Origin: Ulota crispa
Taxonomy: Eukaryota > Streptophyta > Bryopsida > Orthotrichales > Orthotrichaceae
Direction: 5' to 3'
Assembly: GCA_963920765.1 (NCBI GenBank)
Contig: OY987244.1
Span: 994,501 to 1,058,500 of the forward strand
Length of the DNA stretch: 64,000 nucleotides
Positions within the stretch are counted from its first letter, which is position 1. Each line of letters starts with the position of its first letter. Positions 22,561 through 35,912 of this stretch are shown here, in pieces. A program made the position numbers and the translations under genes. Below the pieces are notes generated by a model. The model was not told the origin of the DNA. It was given only the letters and a program-made list of their open reading frames with translations, and did not search any database.

Positions 22561-23883
22561 GTCAAGGCCACTCACCAAGCTTGGAAGAGCCTTCAAGCTC
22601 TGCACATTTAAGTGCCCCATGCGTCGATGCCACAAAATCAGCCCATCCATGGTAGAATTGGCAACTCGGGCACTCTCTTCTTTATGCACAACCTTGCATA
22701 GCAAAATCTACAAGTTGTCCTCACGTGATGCCATGGCTCGAGTGTCTCCATTCGGAGACCTCACAATGCACTCAAGGCCTCCAAATTGCACATTTAATCT
22801 TCCTTCTACTATCTTGCTCACCGAAAGGAGGTTGCTTTGCAACTTGGGCACATACAACACATTCTTGAATCGAATGCGCTTGGTGCATCCCTCAACAAGG
22901 GTGTCCACCAAAATAGAGCCCCTCCTAAGGGCTTGGAGCACCGATTCATCACCCATAAACTTCTTCTTTGCTGAAATGGTCTCAAAGGTGTCAAAATGAG
23001 CTCTATGGGGTGACATGTGGGTGGTAGCCCCCGAATCCATGATCCAATCATCCCCAAAGCTCAATGGACCATCATGAGAGGCCATGAATGCATAGTCGTC
23101 ACTACTCTCATGTGCCTTGGCCTTGTTGGCCTTCTCACCCTTGCTACTCTTGCGTTTGTAGCAATTACAAGCAAAGTGGCCCGGTTTGCTACAATGGAAG
23201 CATTAAATGGGCTCACCTTGAGTTTTGGTTGAATCTCTACCACTTTTGTGGCGAGCAACAAACGCCGCATTCTCCGTGGCCACAATCTGATGCTCTTTCT
23301 TCCTTGTCACCTCATGCATCAATTGCGACGTCACGTGGGTGAGGGTGAGCTCTTTGATGTCCTTGGTCTCCATGGCCACAATGAGGTTCCCATAAGAAGG
23401 TGGCAAGCTCTCCAAAATGGTCATGATTATGTCTCCTTCTGTCACGAGCACATCAAGGGCTTCGAGTTGGTCAGCAAGAGTTTTCACCTTGTTGATGATG
23501 TGTTGCAAGAGGTCATCCGTTTCTTGCATTTTCATGGTGGAGAACTTGCGCCTCAAAAACAACACATTGGCCAAGCTCTTGGTCTCGTGGATGCCGCATA
23601 GAGTCTTCCATGCTTCCGCAGCGCTGTTGCAAGACTTGACGTGTTGGATTTGTGCATCCACCATGTGAGTGCACAAGATGCAAAACGCCGTTCTCTCACG
23701 CTCCTTGAAGACCAAGATGACCTTAGGGTCACTCTCACTTGAAGGAGCCGTCTCATTGCCCTCAACAATGTCTCAAAGGTCCTTCTCATCAAGGATCATC
23801 TCCATCTTGAACTTGAACAAGGAGAAGTTGTCTTCATTGAACTTGTCCACAACATGGGCTTTCTCACCTTTGGAGGTAGCCAT
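22561..23883 (-). pseudogene. Decayed copia gag-protease remnant
   Basis: The start codon is at 23883. Gag, a degraded zinc knuckle (CFHCSKPGHFACNC, preceded by an in-frame stop) and the protease DSGATT region follow on the minus strand. There are several stops and shifts, for example near 23770 and 23200. The sequence is cut within the pre-integrase segment where the full-length element ends. Confidence 0.88.
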
Positions 23884-24909
23884 GGCTAGAGTATGCAACT
23901 CAAAGCGCTCTCAGTGTCACAAAAAAATAGCAAAGGGCTGAAGTATGCAACTCAACTACCTTCCAAGCAATCCTAGTTTTTCATACACATAAAAGATGGA
24001 AGCAAGACACTCGACCACTCTCAATGGTAGCTAGCTCCAAGACAAGGGGTTGAAGTATGCAACTCAACCACCTCTCAAGCAAATCTTTAGCTCTCTATGC
24101 ACACAAAGGGGCTGAAGTAATCAACTCAACCACCTTCCAAGCAAACCCTAGCTCTCTCCACACACAAGGGGCTAAAGTATACAACCCAACCCTCAAAGGA
24201 GCACAATATGTACCCAAAATGTGAGATTATCACTCAAACCTCACCCTCATATTCACTCCTTGCAATCTCAGCCCCTTTTTAGCAAATATTAGGCATCCAT
24301 TTGAGCAAACAACCTCAAGGAAGGGTAGAAACCAACTAAAGTAAGTACAAACTCACAAATCACCTCCTTGTGCTTCAAAACAAGCACTATGGTGGTGTAA
24401 CTCCATCCTTAGCAACTCCAAACCTCCAAAAGCTTGTGCAACACCAAATGGATCTCTAAATGACTCCAAAGTGGATCAACTCCTCCAATATGATAGATCA
24501 GATCCTCCAACAAGCTCCAATAGGGTGGACACCTCCACAAACTCAAAATTTGGTGTTTCACCAAGCTAAATGAGGATGAGCGGCTCTTCAAGAGGTAAAA
24601 CAAGATTTTGAAAATCTCTAATAGGCATGTAAAAAGAGGTGAAGCTCCTCAAAGGTCCTCTCTAACCACAAATGCACCCGATACCAAGGAACAAGCACAA
24701 GAAGTCCTCCAAATGCTCCACAAGATAGAACAAGTGCTGAAGTAGCTCAAATGAGAAGCAATGTCATTACAAAAACACCCCTACCACTCAAGAGTAGCTA
24801 AAGAAGTCCTCCAAGAGCACAAGGTCAAATTCCAAGGGCTGATGTAGCTCAAATGTGATCTCCACTCACCACAATGTACCTCCACACTCATAGAAGTGGG
24901 CCCATAACC
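23884..24909 (-). mobile_element. Leader of decayed minus-strand copia
   Basis: This is homologous to the leaders at 1434 and 17344 but clearly more diverged. The 60-bp tandem units next to gag are present in several copies (about 23930-24190). The PBS at the LTR edge reads GGTTATGGGCCCAC on the minus strand. Confidence 0.82.
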
Positions 24910-25192
24910 TATTGAAAGCATAAGGAAGATAGAAGAGCAAAGGCACACATGGTATACTCAAATGTATAAGATACAAATGGAAGAGATGAGAGGATACCCA
25001 AACCCTCTCATCTATATACTCTCCCAACCACTCTCCCTTCACCAAACCATATAGGATAATCACACTCATGGGCTGATCCTCTCTATGAGGTGCCTCCTAT
25101 GACATGCTCTCTCTCCAATACTAAGTACCGCACCTAGCATATCTCCTTTGGCTTAGAGCAAACTCCTAATGTTCTATTCCAAACTTTCAACA
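24910..25192 (-). mobile_element. 5' LTR of decayed minus-strand copia
   Basis: This 283-bp LTR has standard ends. To its right comes leader sequence of another, older copy, so this copy inserted into that leader. Confidence 0.87.
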
Positions 25193-25595
25193 AAAAGTAG
25201 CTAAAGAAGTCCTCCAAGTATACAAGGTCAGAATCCAATGGCTAATCTACCTCGAATGCGATTCCCAATCACCATAATGCACCTCCACACTCTAAGTCAT
25301 GAGTCTATAACTTATTGGAAACATAAAGAAGATACAAGAGGAAAGGTACACATAGTGTAATCAATTGCATAAGATACAAATCAAAAAGATGAGAGTGTTC
25401 CCAAACTCTCTTATATGTATACTCTCCTAACCACTCACCCTTCATCCAACCATATGGGATGACCACATCCATGGTCTAATTCTCTTCTCGAGGTGTCTCA
25501 TACTTCATGCTATTTTTCCAGTGCTAAATATTCCACCTAGCATATCTCATTTAGTTTAGAGCAAACTCCAATTGCCCTATTTCAACCATTCAACA
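25193..25595 (-). mobile_element. Oldest copia remnant: leader piece and 5' LTR
   Basis: 25193-25312 matches the LTR-proximal leader. 25313-25595 is a 283-bp LTR with many substitutions and a PBS eroded to AGTTATAGACTCAT. The divergence makes it the oldest layer of the nest. Confidence 0.8.
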
Positions 25596-26545
25596 AAAAT
25601 GACCTTCTTCCAAAATTTCAGTTATGAGGTTTGAGCCTCCTTCATTGTACACAAAGAGCTGCTCCACTCATCTTTCTAAACGATAGAGTAAATTCGGCTC
25701 ATAAAACTCCTGGCTTCCTCTGCTAGTTCTTCATCACTTTTGGCCTATAGAATTTTGCTTCATTCTATCTCTGCTCCATCCGCTTCAATTCTTGACCGCA
25801 CATCTCATTATGTCTTGTGAAAATTGATAAAAAGAAGCTCTTACATGGGCTTTCAACAATACTACAAGCCATATTTATGGCAGGCCATAGAGCTTGACAC
25901 TCAAATTGCAATTTTTCAAGCTTGTATGCCCAAGTCTAGATTCCATCAATGAAGAATGACAAAGTAGGCACATGTTGATGCATGTCTTGTGTGTAGGCTA
26001 ATCAAACACAACGTTTCTGAGAATCCCCTATACAATTTCAAGGCTATCTCATATTGTTGTTGGCAAGGATCTATCTTGATCCCCCTTCAAATATGAAGGA
26101 TACAATCTTCATTGTAGGAGGCTATGTTACACTCTTATTGCTCTTTGTAAACGTTAGTGAGCTTCTTTTTTTGCAATTCTATTATACTACATTAAAAGCT
26201 AGATAGGTCCATTCTTGTTTCAATGGGAGGCAATATTGTTTAGTTACGTTTTTGAATACACGCAGTCAACTCTAAAGCTACCATGAATTCTAGGTTCATC
26301 AACAATAGTTGTAGGGGTATTATGCCTCGCAAAAATATTGGGAGTATTAGCTTGGTTTGCCTGACTAATACTTGCATGGTGTGAATTGTTGTTGCAGCTC
26401 TTCTAATTATGATTGCTTTGTTGAGAACATTATCCAATGATAAACTCATATTTTGGCAAGAGAGCGCATCAAGAATCAATTGGGTCGCGTTCTCCTTAGC
26501 CAAGGACATGGTCAACCTCTTCAATGTAGTGATCAAGCATATCAT
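25596..26545 (-). pseudogene. Decayed coding-like sequence, unknown
   Basis: On the minus strand several stretches read like protein broken by single stops or shifts. One runs from about 25980 to 25740 (containing TWAYKLEKLQFECQALWPAI) and continues after a shift as SDEELAEEARSFMSRIYSIV. Another, near 26545-26240, contains LTMSLAKENATQLILDAL. The second is loosely reminiscent of copia gag. I cannot assign a family. It is probably an old transposable element. Confidence 0.35.
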
Positions 26546-29504
26546 TTACCTATCTATGTTATGTTTCTTCAGCTACCCGCGATCAACATTTGTAAGTAAC
26601 TTCACCGTGATGTTGGTCTTGGAGTATCATAACAAGTATTGCGTACATCTGCTCCATCCTTCTTGACCTTGCACCAACTCAATTAAATGCAACATGCTCT
26701 CGAAAGTTTTCCCAACATTGTCCTTGGCACTCTGTTTGGGGGTGCATTGAATAGCTCATAGTGCGAGCTCTAACTTGTCGAGTGACTATGATAGAGTTAA
26801 AGGTACTGAGTACTGACAAATGCATGTTGTTGGTCTACATGCAGTGGTTAATGTTTTTGCCCATTCTGGCTGCTTTAATTGTATCAATCAAATAGGGTGG
26901 TTTTATCCTCAAGCTTCAATATCTTAGTTATGCTTGTTAAGCCAACAAAGCCTACGTTATTGCAAATGCTTCAAAGTAAAGACCCTCACCATATATTACA
27001 CTTTGACTTCAGTGAAGATTGAGGGCTTTTTGATTGACATCATAAATGTATTCAAGCTAGCTAGGATTTGTTTGTTTGTTGCATAAGTGCACTTTGTTTT
27101 GGACATCAAACCTGTGTTTTTTGCTAATTTCTTTGGAATCATCATTATGGAGGTATTAACAATCCTTGATTGTTGAAATCTTGTGAAAAGGAAATCATGA
27201 ATGGACTATGTTGATCTTGATGAAGTTGGGTTGGTGGCAATTATAGAGGCGTCTATTATCATAACACAGTGTGCTGTGCTGAAGAGTCTCACCTATTCTT
27301 TTGTCAACTGGAATAAGTGCTTGATAGTCCTTGTAGTCGACGGGCTAGTTGCACTCGGCATTGCCCTTATTTGCTTGTTCACAAGTAACCACAACAAGCA
27401 AAAATGATTTGATTTGTGAGAAGTCCCTTACTTCTTGCTCTAACAAAGGGACTTTGCTTTCTGGGACAGAACTAACGGACATCACATCATGATTGATAGG
27501 AGGTTTGAGCACTCACACTACAATAGACCATTGGTTTGCAACCGGCTCTTACTCATGTTCCCAGCCATTCTTGCTGGGACTATTGTAGTTAGGATTTTGT
27601 CTAGTGGATGAGTATCATTGAAGTATCATCAACCACACTTCATGTATAATCATGGTTATTCTATCTCAAAATGATTATTTTTGTGCAATGCTTTTGCTTA
27701 CTCTAATATATGCTTGCTCCATTGGATACCGCTGGCAAACTAATGTTGAGATTATGTTTTATTAAGATCAATCTATTGTGGCCAAGTGATTGTTGTCACT
27801 TGGCACCACCCTAAACGTTTGAGAGACTCAAGCTTGAAGGTCCATGTTGAATGATGTATAAGTTCATAAGCAAACAATTTGGCAACAGATCCTTGTATAA
27901 TGTAGCATCAAAAACATCTTTACCAAAAAAATGTATTTTTCATATGAATGCTACATTTCATGATAATTATAATATTCCTACTTGAATGATGGAGAGGTGT
28001 TTTATGCCTCATCATATTTTGAACAACTCTACATTTTGTAAAAAACGTGGGGACAAAGACTAAGGCACTTTATTACAATGTAAATGATTCCTTCTATACA
28101 AATACACAACTACAATACTCTTTGGTACATAGGATGCAGTTCTTTTGAAAACATGTTGAAAATGTCAACATCTTATAAATTTGTGAAATGAAATCTTATA
28201 GAATGAGGTATGATAAAAGTGCTGTTTTTCACACCTCCTTTCAAAGATTTGACTATAGTTGTAGAAAAATATTAGAAATAAAAAAGAATTGGTTATGAGA
28301 TTGTGAAAAATCAAGTTTCAAACTATTTTTACTTCTAATGTATCATTCTAAAATGCGTGAGCTTGTAAAATTTGGTGTTTGTGTAAATAGTTGATTTATA
28401 TCAAAAATAATCCTTGTATGGAATGTTGTAGGTTGTGAGAATGACAAATAATTAAATAAAACTAAAGAGATTGCATTCTTAATTTCTTAACAAACAAAAT
28501 GCAAATTGAAGAACAATATAATCAACTATTGTATTTTAACTATAAAAGTCCCTCCCTCCACCTTACCAAGTTAATTTTTAAGCCTACTTATTGTAATTTG
28601 AAAAGGTCCAATGATGATGATTGGAGATCTTTTGTCAAATAGGAGGTTTCAGAATTAACATAAACAGTTGTGTATCACTCAAATTTTATTAAGGAAAACC
28701 TAATGCCTTAAGAGGTGATAGAACACTTAATTAAATCTTGATTTTTTAATCCACTTTTCTTCACGAACAATAGTGAAGGAAAGTGCTTGACCAAATTTGT
28801 TGGCATGTTGCTGCGAGCAAGATTTTTGGAGTGAGGAACAATAAACATGCATAATTATGACAACACATTATTGCCCTAGGGTTTACGACATTAAATAGGG
28901 TGCCCAATTTTACTTTCACAAAAAAAAAATTTGATAATAAGTGCCAAACCTCAGAATTCTTCAGTGATAAAAATTTCAACTTTGAAACACCTAGTATTTC
29001 TTTACACTTCTCGTTCTTTCAATTTTGACATCATTGACAGACTTGTATGCTACAAGAATTATAGCAATATGAAAAATCCAAGTTCATTTAAACATAAAAG
29101 TTTTAACGAACGTACTGCAAAAGTTTAAAAAACTCAACTCAAAAGGCATTATCATTGGTGACTTGTACTGTCATCCCTTTTTGAAAACTACGTGTGGACG
29201 AAGTCAACCATATTCTCCTACCCCTCGACTGGCTAGTGCAAAGAGGTCGTCAAATGCATAAATCAAGTGCAAGTTGCAGTACCATGATGGAAGGGCTTGG
29301 AAGACCCGCCAAAGCACTAAATAATCATGTAATTCATGCAATTAGATTTCTTTGATAAATGGATAATTCCTGGAATTCCAAGTTACAAGGCGCTTCTCTC
29401 CGCTCTGTCCACCCAACCCAACAGGACAGCCGACCGCCACTGAAGGCAGGTTGCAAATCCTGACAACTGGTCATTCACAGGTTCCCGTCACCAAAACGTG
29501 TTCG
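26546..29504. other. AT-rich intergenic DNA, no gene seen
   Basis: I see no recognisable protein, RNA gene or element. A 75-bp pair of CACTACAATAG-type ends at 27516-27590 encloses a small hairpin. The last 100 bp before 29505 turn GC-richer and probably hold the MnmG 3' untranslated region. Confidence 0.5.
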
Positions 29505-32500
29505 TCAAGCGGACACGGCGTGCTCCACTGGTTGCTCCACCTCATCAGCTGCTGCTACGATTGCGTCTCTAGTGCCTGATGCTCTCGCATTTACTCTTGG
29601 CCCTCGTCTTTTTAATCCCTCTTTCTGCCGCCGTTGAACTTCTAGGTGAATAAGCAAGGCCGTTATGTCGGCTGGATTCACTCCTCCTACCCTTGAAGCT
29701 TGCCCTATATTCTGAGGTCGTATCTGCACATCCACAACTTCCAGGTGGTCAATATTTCCATCTAGAGATAAAATAAGACCATTGTTGTACAAGCACACCA
29801 AGGATCCAGTATCTTCATTAATCTTCCACCGTCCTGCAAGCAGCATCTCAGGTAGAAAAGTTGTACGTCTACGAATCCATTACTCCGTCAAAGGAAAACG
29901 AGAAAATCTGTCTACCATTAACATGTGGTATTACATTATTCCCACGCATCAGGGTAAACAATTACATGAAAACGATGAGAGAAACATCCTCATGAATAAA
30001 GTACTAGCAGCGATTTTCAATGCCTGCATAGAACTTAGCAAGAACAGCAATCACCTTTGTTAATTTTTCTCGAGCTTCCATTGATAGTGTTTTGATAGAT
30101 TGATAGTCTAAATCGTCTGGTAAAACCTTGTGCTGCTTGTGTGCCATCTGCTTACACAGTTCCACAACAAACATCAGACACCTGACAAACTAAAATCGGA
30201 ACCCAGACTACTACGAATTGCCGATCTTGTTCACTACAAGGCCTAGTGAGCGACTTACCTGTTCAAGCTGGCCTTGCTGACGCATAATAAAGCCAGCATA
30301 TTTGATGTCAATCTCAACGCATTCCTTCTCCATACTCGTAAGTTCCGGGTTTCCAAACCCATGCTTGTCCAGAACTTCGTAATGAACGTGAGGCCGTTTT
30401 AGAATTGTTATTAGTGGCACGGTTTCTCTGATTCCTTGCCCTGAAACTTGAGCGACCTCTTCTGCAATCTTCTCACCAGCTGCTCAGGAAGCATGAAGGG
30501 ATTCAAAATCCGTTAAAGAAGTGAAAAGAGTTCCAGCCAGATACAAACTCAAAATGAACCGAACGCATAAGCGAATTGCTTACGAGAAATTTTGGTTGCC
30601 TGCAGTCGCTGTTTCTCAGAAGAAATGCGCGATTGTTTCGCTTGAAAAAAGTTCCACATGCGGTCATCAACAAGACCTAGGTCACGGCCCAGGGGAGTTA
30701 ATCGGCTGTCTGCGTTATCAGCTCTCAACAGAAGTCGATGTTCTGATCGACTGCCAACAACAACAGCCAAGTTTCTGCTTAACACCGAGTTCTAGGAAGT
30801 ACACTAAGGGCAGAACGGTTGAAAAATGTTGTGAATCTATGCACTGGTCAGCTTCCTATCGTCATACTTAATGGACATCAGAAGATATAGTGCTCCAAGA
30901 AAGTAAGGCCCATGTTCACCAACTTCGACTCAGCAAATTTGAAAAGAGATCGAACCTCGTAAGCATGCGGTAAGGCTCCCGCAAATCTTTGGTGACAAGA
31001 TCGTCAATCAAAGTGCCTATGAAGCTGCTCTCGCGTTCCAAAACCAACAGGGGTTTCGCATCTGCACGAAGTGCAGCATTCACACCTGCTACAAGTCCCT
31101 ATTGTACATTGACCCAAAAAGTCAATAAAGTATGAACAGTACCAAAATAAATCCTACTTCAGAGTTGACCCTATACTAGTTTGTAGCAGCCAACGAAGTA
31201 CAAATCACAAAAGCAATCATCACTGTCTTTTTCTGAACTGACCTGTGCAGCAGCTTCTTCATAGCCAGTCGTACCATTAATTTGTCCACTGAAGAATAAA
31301 CCCTCCAGCTTCTTGGTCATCAAGCTTCGATGACATTGATGAGCTGGCAGGTAATCATACTCCACAGCATATGCAGGTCTGAGCATAGCACACTTTTCAA
31401 GTCCAGGAAGAGTCCTCAAAAGAGCTAGTTGCAACCTTTCAGGTAATCCCGTCGAGAATCCCTATGCAACACCAATAATCTGAGAACTCTGTTATCAAGC
31501 ATCACTGGCCATAGAACTAGCTCAATCAGCTTCCGTGATCATCTCAGCCACATAACAGTGCAGGCCCTTATTGTACCTTCCCAAGAACCTACAGAAGAAC
31601 TCTAGCCAGATTTACAAAAGCCCGAAAGCCTGCTTCAGCATAGAAAGCACAAGGAAGAAAAGATTTTGACCTAGACCGAGAGTATAAATCGTGCCTACAA
31701 TTGTCTCAAAAGGGCACAGATGTCATTCATGACAGAGATACACAACCACACATATGCCCATTGAAAATTAATGTTTGTGAGAAATATGGTCTCAGCTAAA
31801 GCCACAACATTACACGGTCAATAAACTAACCTGCACATAGAGCTCAGGTACAGTGCGGCCTTCAGGCTCCAGAAAAATTTGATGAGTTTCTTTGTCCTTG
31901 AACCTGACTATCTGAAATACAAGAACGTTTAGGTTCATAATACTCTTAGGCAAGTCCAGATTTTCCCGCAGTACATGGCAAGAGATAAAATATTATAAAG
32001 TCGTCAGACTATTATCCTCAACCAAATGGAGACCAGCAAACTACACCTATCTCAGCTATGCTGTTCACAAAAGACAGTCCAACTGCATGAGTTAAGAAAG
32101 TTATATCAGGCCGATCGCGCACCACAATTCTCAAAATGACAAGTAAAACAAATCGAAAGGGAAAGGATCGCAATAAACACCTTGTCTTCGATAGACGGGC
32201 AATATCGAGGTCCTTTAGCTTCCACCCAGCCACCATAGGTAGGAGTCTCGTGCAAATTATCATTTATCATTTTATGAGTAGCAGGAGTAGTACGGGTAAG
32301 GTAACAAGACATCTGCTCTCTTTCAATGTGCGCCAATGGATCGTTACTGAACCACCTCACCTGCACGAACCGCCAGCCAAAGCAGATGAGCTCCTCAACT
32401 CTCTGCCTTGCTCCAGAAAGATACATGAAAAGCCTCGTTTACAAAAATTAACCTTCATTGCAAATCATGACAAGATAATAATCTCAAATTCATCAAAACG

Positions 32501-35101
32501 TGAAGTTTTCTCTCCAATTGCCACATGGAGATGCAATAAACTGTCCTACTTTCATTCAATGAACAGTTCTCAAGGATTCTTAGTATATCCACCGTGCACC
32601 AGGCATGCTGATGTCACCAAATTTGTAGTATTTACACCAGCTACAAGAGGCCATTCTGAGTCGTTACTTACTAAAATACTGGTGCTACTAGTGACACAAA
32701 AGCTAAGAGTCAAAAAGTAACAGAAATCTACACCTCGCTACTAAAGAATTCAAAGGAAACAAGGTGCAAAGTTAGTCAAATTTGCGACTTACCTCTTCAT
32801 CTCCTGCTTGTTCATCCAATTTTGAATAATCCACTGAGCGAATGTCGACTCTTGCTGGAGTACCCGTCTTCAGCCTATCAGTTTCGAAACCCAACCTCTG
32901 TAAATTTTCTGTAAGCCCCTCTGAGGCTGACTCCCCTGCCCTTCCTGCAGACATAGAAGAACGACCGACCCATATTTTGCCATTCATGAAAGTGCCCGTA
33001 GTCAGCACCACTGAAGGTGCAATAAAATCAACTCCAAAAAATGTGCGCACTCCTACTACATCGTCATTGCTGCCCACCAGTATATCTGTAACCATGGCCT
33101 CCCGAATGTATAAGTTTGATGTGCTGATCACAATAACAGCATATTAAGTTAATCCCAATCTGAACCAAGCACATCTAGTTGGTAATAAATTCCAACAGAT
33201 CTACAAACAGGTACGTAAACAATCCTGAAAAAAATATGAAGCCAGAAAATCCAACCAGATTCCCCCCTTGATTTTATGCTTGCTTCTGATCACTATGACA
33301 TCCTCTCAGCTAAAGAATCAACTCTCTACTAGCGCGTGCTTCACAGAAATAGCATAGCTTCATGGCTCCAACAATAAATCCAATAATCAAAACGTCAAAA
33401 CACTCGTCATGTCCCTGCAAAGGTGTTAAAATGGACTGCTATACCATCCTCGAGTCTGTTTCAACCGACTTTCATACTAGTGATAAAGACTGCCATGAGG
33501 CATGATACAGACAAGAATAAGGATAATCATAAGACAGCAAGTACGCACCTCTCCACAACCTTCTTCATCTCCATGGCATACTCCCTCTTGTCTGTCTGAG
33601 CTCGAAGTGCCCACACAGCTGGACCTTTCGAACGATTCAGGACCCGCTTTTGAAGGTAGCATCTACAGACAAACAAACCACTGTAATCAGATTGGAATCC
33701 TTGAATATGGAATGATCTGAACAAGAATCCATCGACATGTCAAAATCAAAATGGTCAAATCCAGAAAGAGAAGAAAAGAGAATAAAACAAATTTGATGGT
33801 CATATGATGCTAGAAAACTTAAGCTTGACTATGTTTTACCATGTTAGCGGCAACGAGCCATCAAAGCCAACGACATGAAGGTCAGTGGTATGTTTGAAGT
33901 ACTATCACTGAATACATCCAAACATTTGCAAAATGCAAGATAATCTGTCAAGGGGGTCTGATTTAGCCTTTCATTGAAAATGGGAAGTCAATTAGTACGG
34001 TACATTAGTAGGGCATATTTTCTGAGATGAGCAGGAACAGACCCTCTGCCACTGAACAAGGGGGGTGAAGAATAGAAGAGGTAGGGAAGGCACTAACCTA
34101 TCAGCCATCCTGCCAATTTCGCCACCAAGAGCATCCACCTCATGTACCAACTGTGACTTTGCAGGGCCACCTACGGCTGGATTGCAAGGCTACAACGCTC
34201 CAAAAACCGAAGAGCAGTCAGGATACCCAAAATAAAACCGCATCATCAATCACAGCAGGAATAACACTTCTAATAAGGTTCGGACGAGAAAAAAGTATTG
34301 CAAAAGGAAAGAAGGAAAAACAGATAGGGACGGAGACAGAGACAGAACGCAACCTGCCAAGCAATGCGGTCCAAGTTCAGCGTCAGCAAAAGGGTTTGAG
34401 CCCCCATTCGTGCCGCCGCAAGTGCAGCTTCACAGCCAGCATGACCACCTCCAACCACGACTACATCGAATCTCTCTTCATCAGCACTGCTGCCTAGAAT
34501 ACACACCAGTACGCAGTGACGCAATATTTAGAACGGACAGCTTCGACTATAAGCTTATCTGCTGAACGAAACCTCGTCACAATTCTTTCTTTCTTATGAG
34601 TACAGATTATGGCAACAGCGATCAATGATCAGAATCGAATAGGAAAGGCATACCACTCTGAGTGTAAGAGGATAAAGAGGCTCTACTACATATCAATCTC
34701 CTACTTCCACGACTGCCGTTGCTCTTCGAATTGACGGGCGAAAAGTAATGATGCCTAAGTATGGGAGCACTAGAACACGGCAGGTCCTTTCTGCCGATAT
34801 TTCTCAAGCTCGCGGCCTTCAATATCATAAGCCGCCCCTGAGTGCTCGGCAAAGCTCCGTCCACATTGTGCAAAGAGGACACAGAATGCAATTTCTGGAT
34901 AAAGGGGGTGGCGTGAAAGGTCGAGTTACAGGGCGAGGAGGACATTGCAGCTGGAATGCTGCTGCTGCTGCTGCTGCAACAATTCTTAGAAGATAGTGAG
35001 CGTAAGTGCCGTGTAGGACGAGGAGACCTGAGAGATGAAAGCGTGAACCGCGCCATCACAAATTCGCCGCTCAAACACAAATTCGCACTCAATTGCCTCA
35101 T
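29505..35101 (-). CDS. MnmG: Organellar tRNA-modifying enzyme MnmG/GidA, 13 exons
   Basis: Proposed exons: 35101-34654, 34493-34354, 34189-34098, 33662-33549, 33123-32793, 32360-32181, 31911-31831, 31461-31243, 31098-30956, 30750-30584, 30482-30259, 30147-30055, 29723-29505. All borders are GT-AG, phases match and the sum is exactly 817 codons. MnmG with MnmE builds the 5-carboxymethylaminomethyl group on wobble uridine of organellar tRNAs, using FAD. Residues 1-150 are a Ser/Arg-rich transit peptide. Then come the dinucleotide motif GGGHAG (164-169), PCNPAVGG with the first conserved Cys (198), [18 protein letters not shown] with the second Cys, [15 protein letters not shown] (about 520-535) and the C-terminal [15 protein letters not shown]. 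Plants usually have a single nuclear copy for plastid and/or mitochondrion; the exact destination is inferred. An alternative Met lies 15 codons downstream of the start. Confidence 0.95.
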
Positions 35102-35392
35102 GCCGGGTAACCATAATTTGCTCGCACCGAAGTGGCAGCACTATGAACGGGTCAGAACCGACAGAACCACTCCGATAACGCTGCAAGAAAGACGAAAGAC
35201 TAAGTTTAGTCTTGCTTGCATACCTCTCTCGCTCCACCTCCTCCCTCACAATTCCACGGTCCGCGGTGCGTCTGGAGAACTCTCACAAAGCCAAAAGGGA
35301 TTAAAACCCTAAATCCTGGACTCCAGAATCATAGAACTCGTTACACCAAGAGAAATTGGAACTCGCGCTAAGCTATTAACCCTTAGGGCATC
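35102..35392 (-). promoter_or_regulatory. Upstream region of MnmG
   Basis: Only about 290 bp separate the start codon from a TTA-flanked MITE at 35396, followed by a row of TTAA elements. This short stretch is moderately GC-rich and is where the core promoter must lie unless the MITE supplies part of it. I see no certain TATA box. Confidence 0.45.
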
Positions 35393-35395
35393 TTC

Positions 35396-35912
35396 AACGC
35401 ATTCACTGGGAATGGGGCGGGGTCGGGGACGGGGACGGGGAAACACTGCTATTTTTTGACCACTGTATAATTAGAATATGAGATTACTATCATTGGAAGC
35501 ATGTACAAAAACTTGTCAAACAAATAAAATGACATATGGTATTGGAAACTGGACAATCAAACTAATGTCCATTGTAAATATAGCTAAAGGATAAACAACA
35601 CGGCAAACCATGCCTAAAAAAGAATAATGAGATAGTGGCACTCCAAATTTTCAGAATTTGGAGTGCCACTATCTCATTATTCTTTTTTAGGCATGGTTTG
35701 CCGTGTTGTTTATCCTTTAGCTATATTTACAATGGACATTAGTTTGATTGTCCAGTTTCCAATACCATATGTCATTTTATTTGTTTGACAAGTTTTTGTA
35801 CATGCTTCCAATGATAGTAATCTCATATTCTAATTATACAGTGGTCAAAAAATAGCAATGTTTCCTCGTCCCCGACCCCACATCATTTCCAGTGAATGCA
35901 TTGAAGATGCCC
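35396..35912. mobile_element. Foldback PIF/Harbinger-like MITE beside MnmG
   Basis: TTA at 35393-35395 and 35913-35915 bound ends GGGCATCTTCAACGCATTCA and the complement of GGGCATCTTCAATGCATTCA. The two arms, about 255 bp each, are nearly identical around a five-base loop near 35653; the left arm has one extra GACGGG-type unit. There is no coding capacity. It landed within a short TTAACCC tandem array. Confidence 0.88.

Noticed and set aside
27516-27590. CACTACAATAG...CTATTGTAGT pair suggesting a tiny CACTA element
   Set aside because: It is only 75 bp, the right terminal base does not match the CACTA end, and no 3-bp duplication is visible. It remains a possible chance hairpin.
32136-32720. 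194-codon plus-strand frame inside MnmG
   Set aside because: It is antisense to an MnmG exon and intron, with no domain. The minus-strand exon is confirmed by the conserved [11 protein letters not shown] motif.
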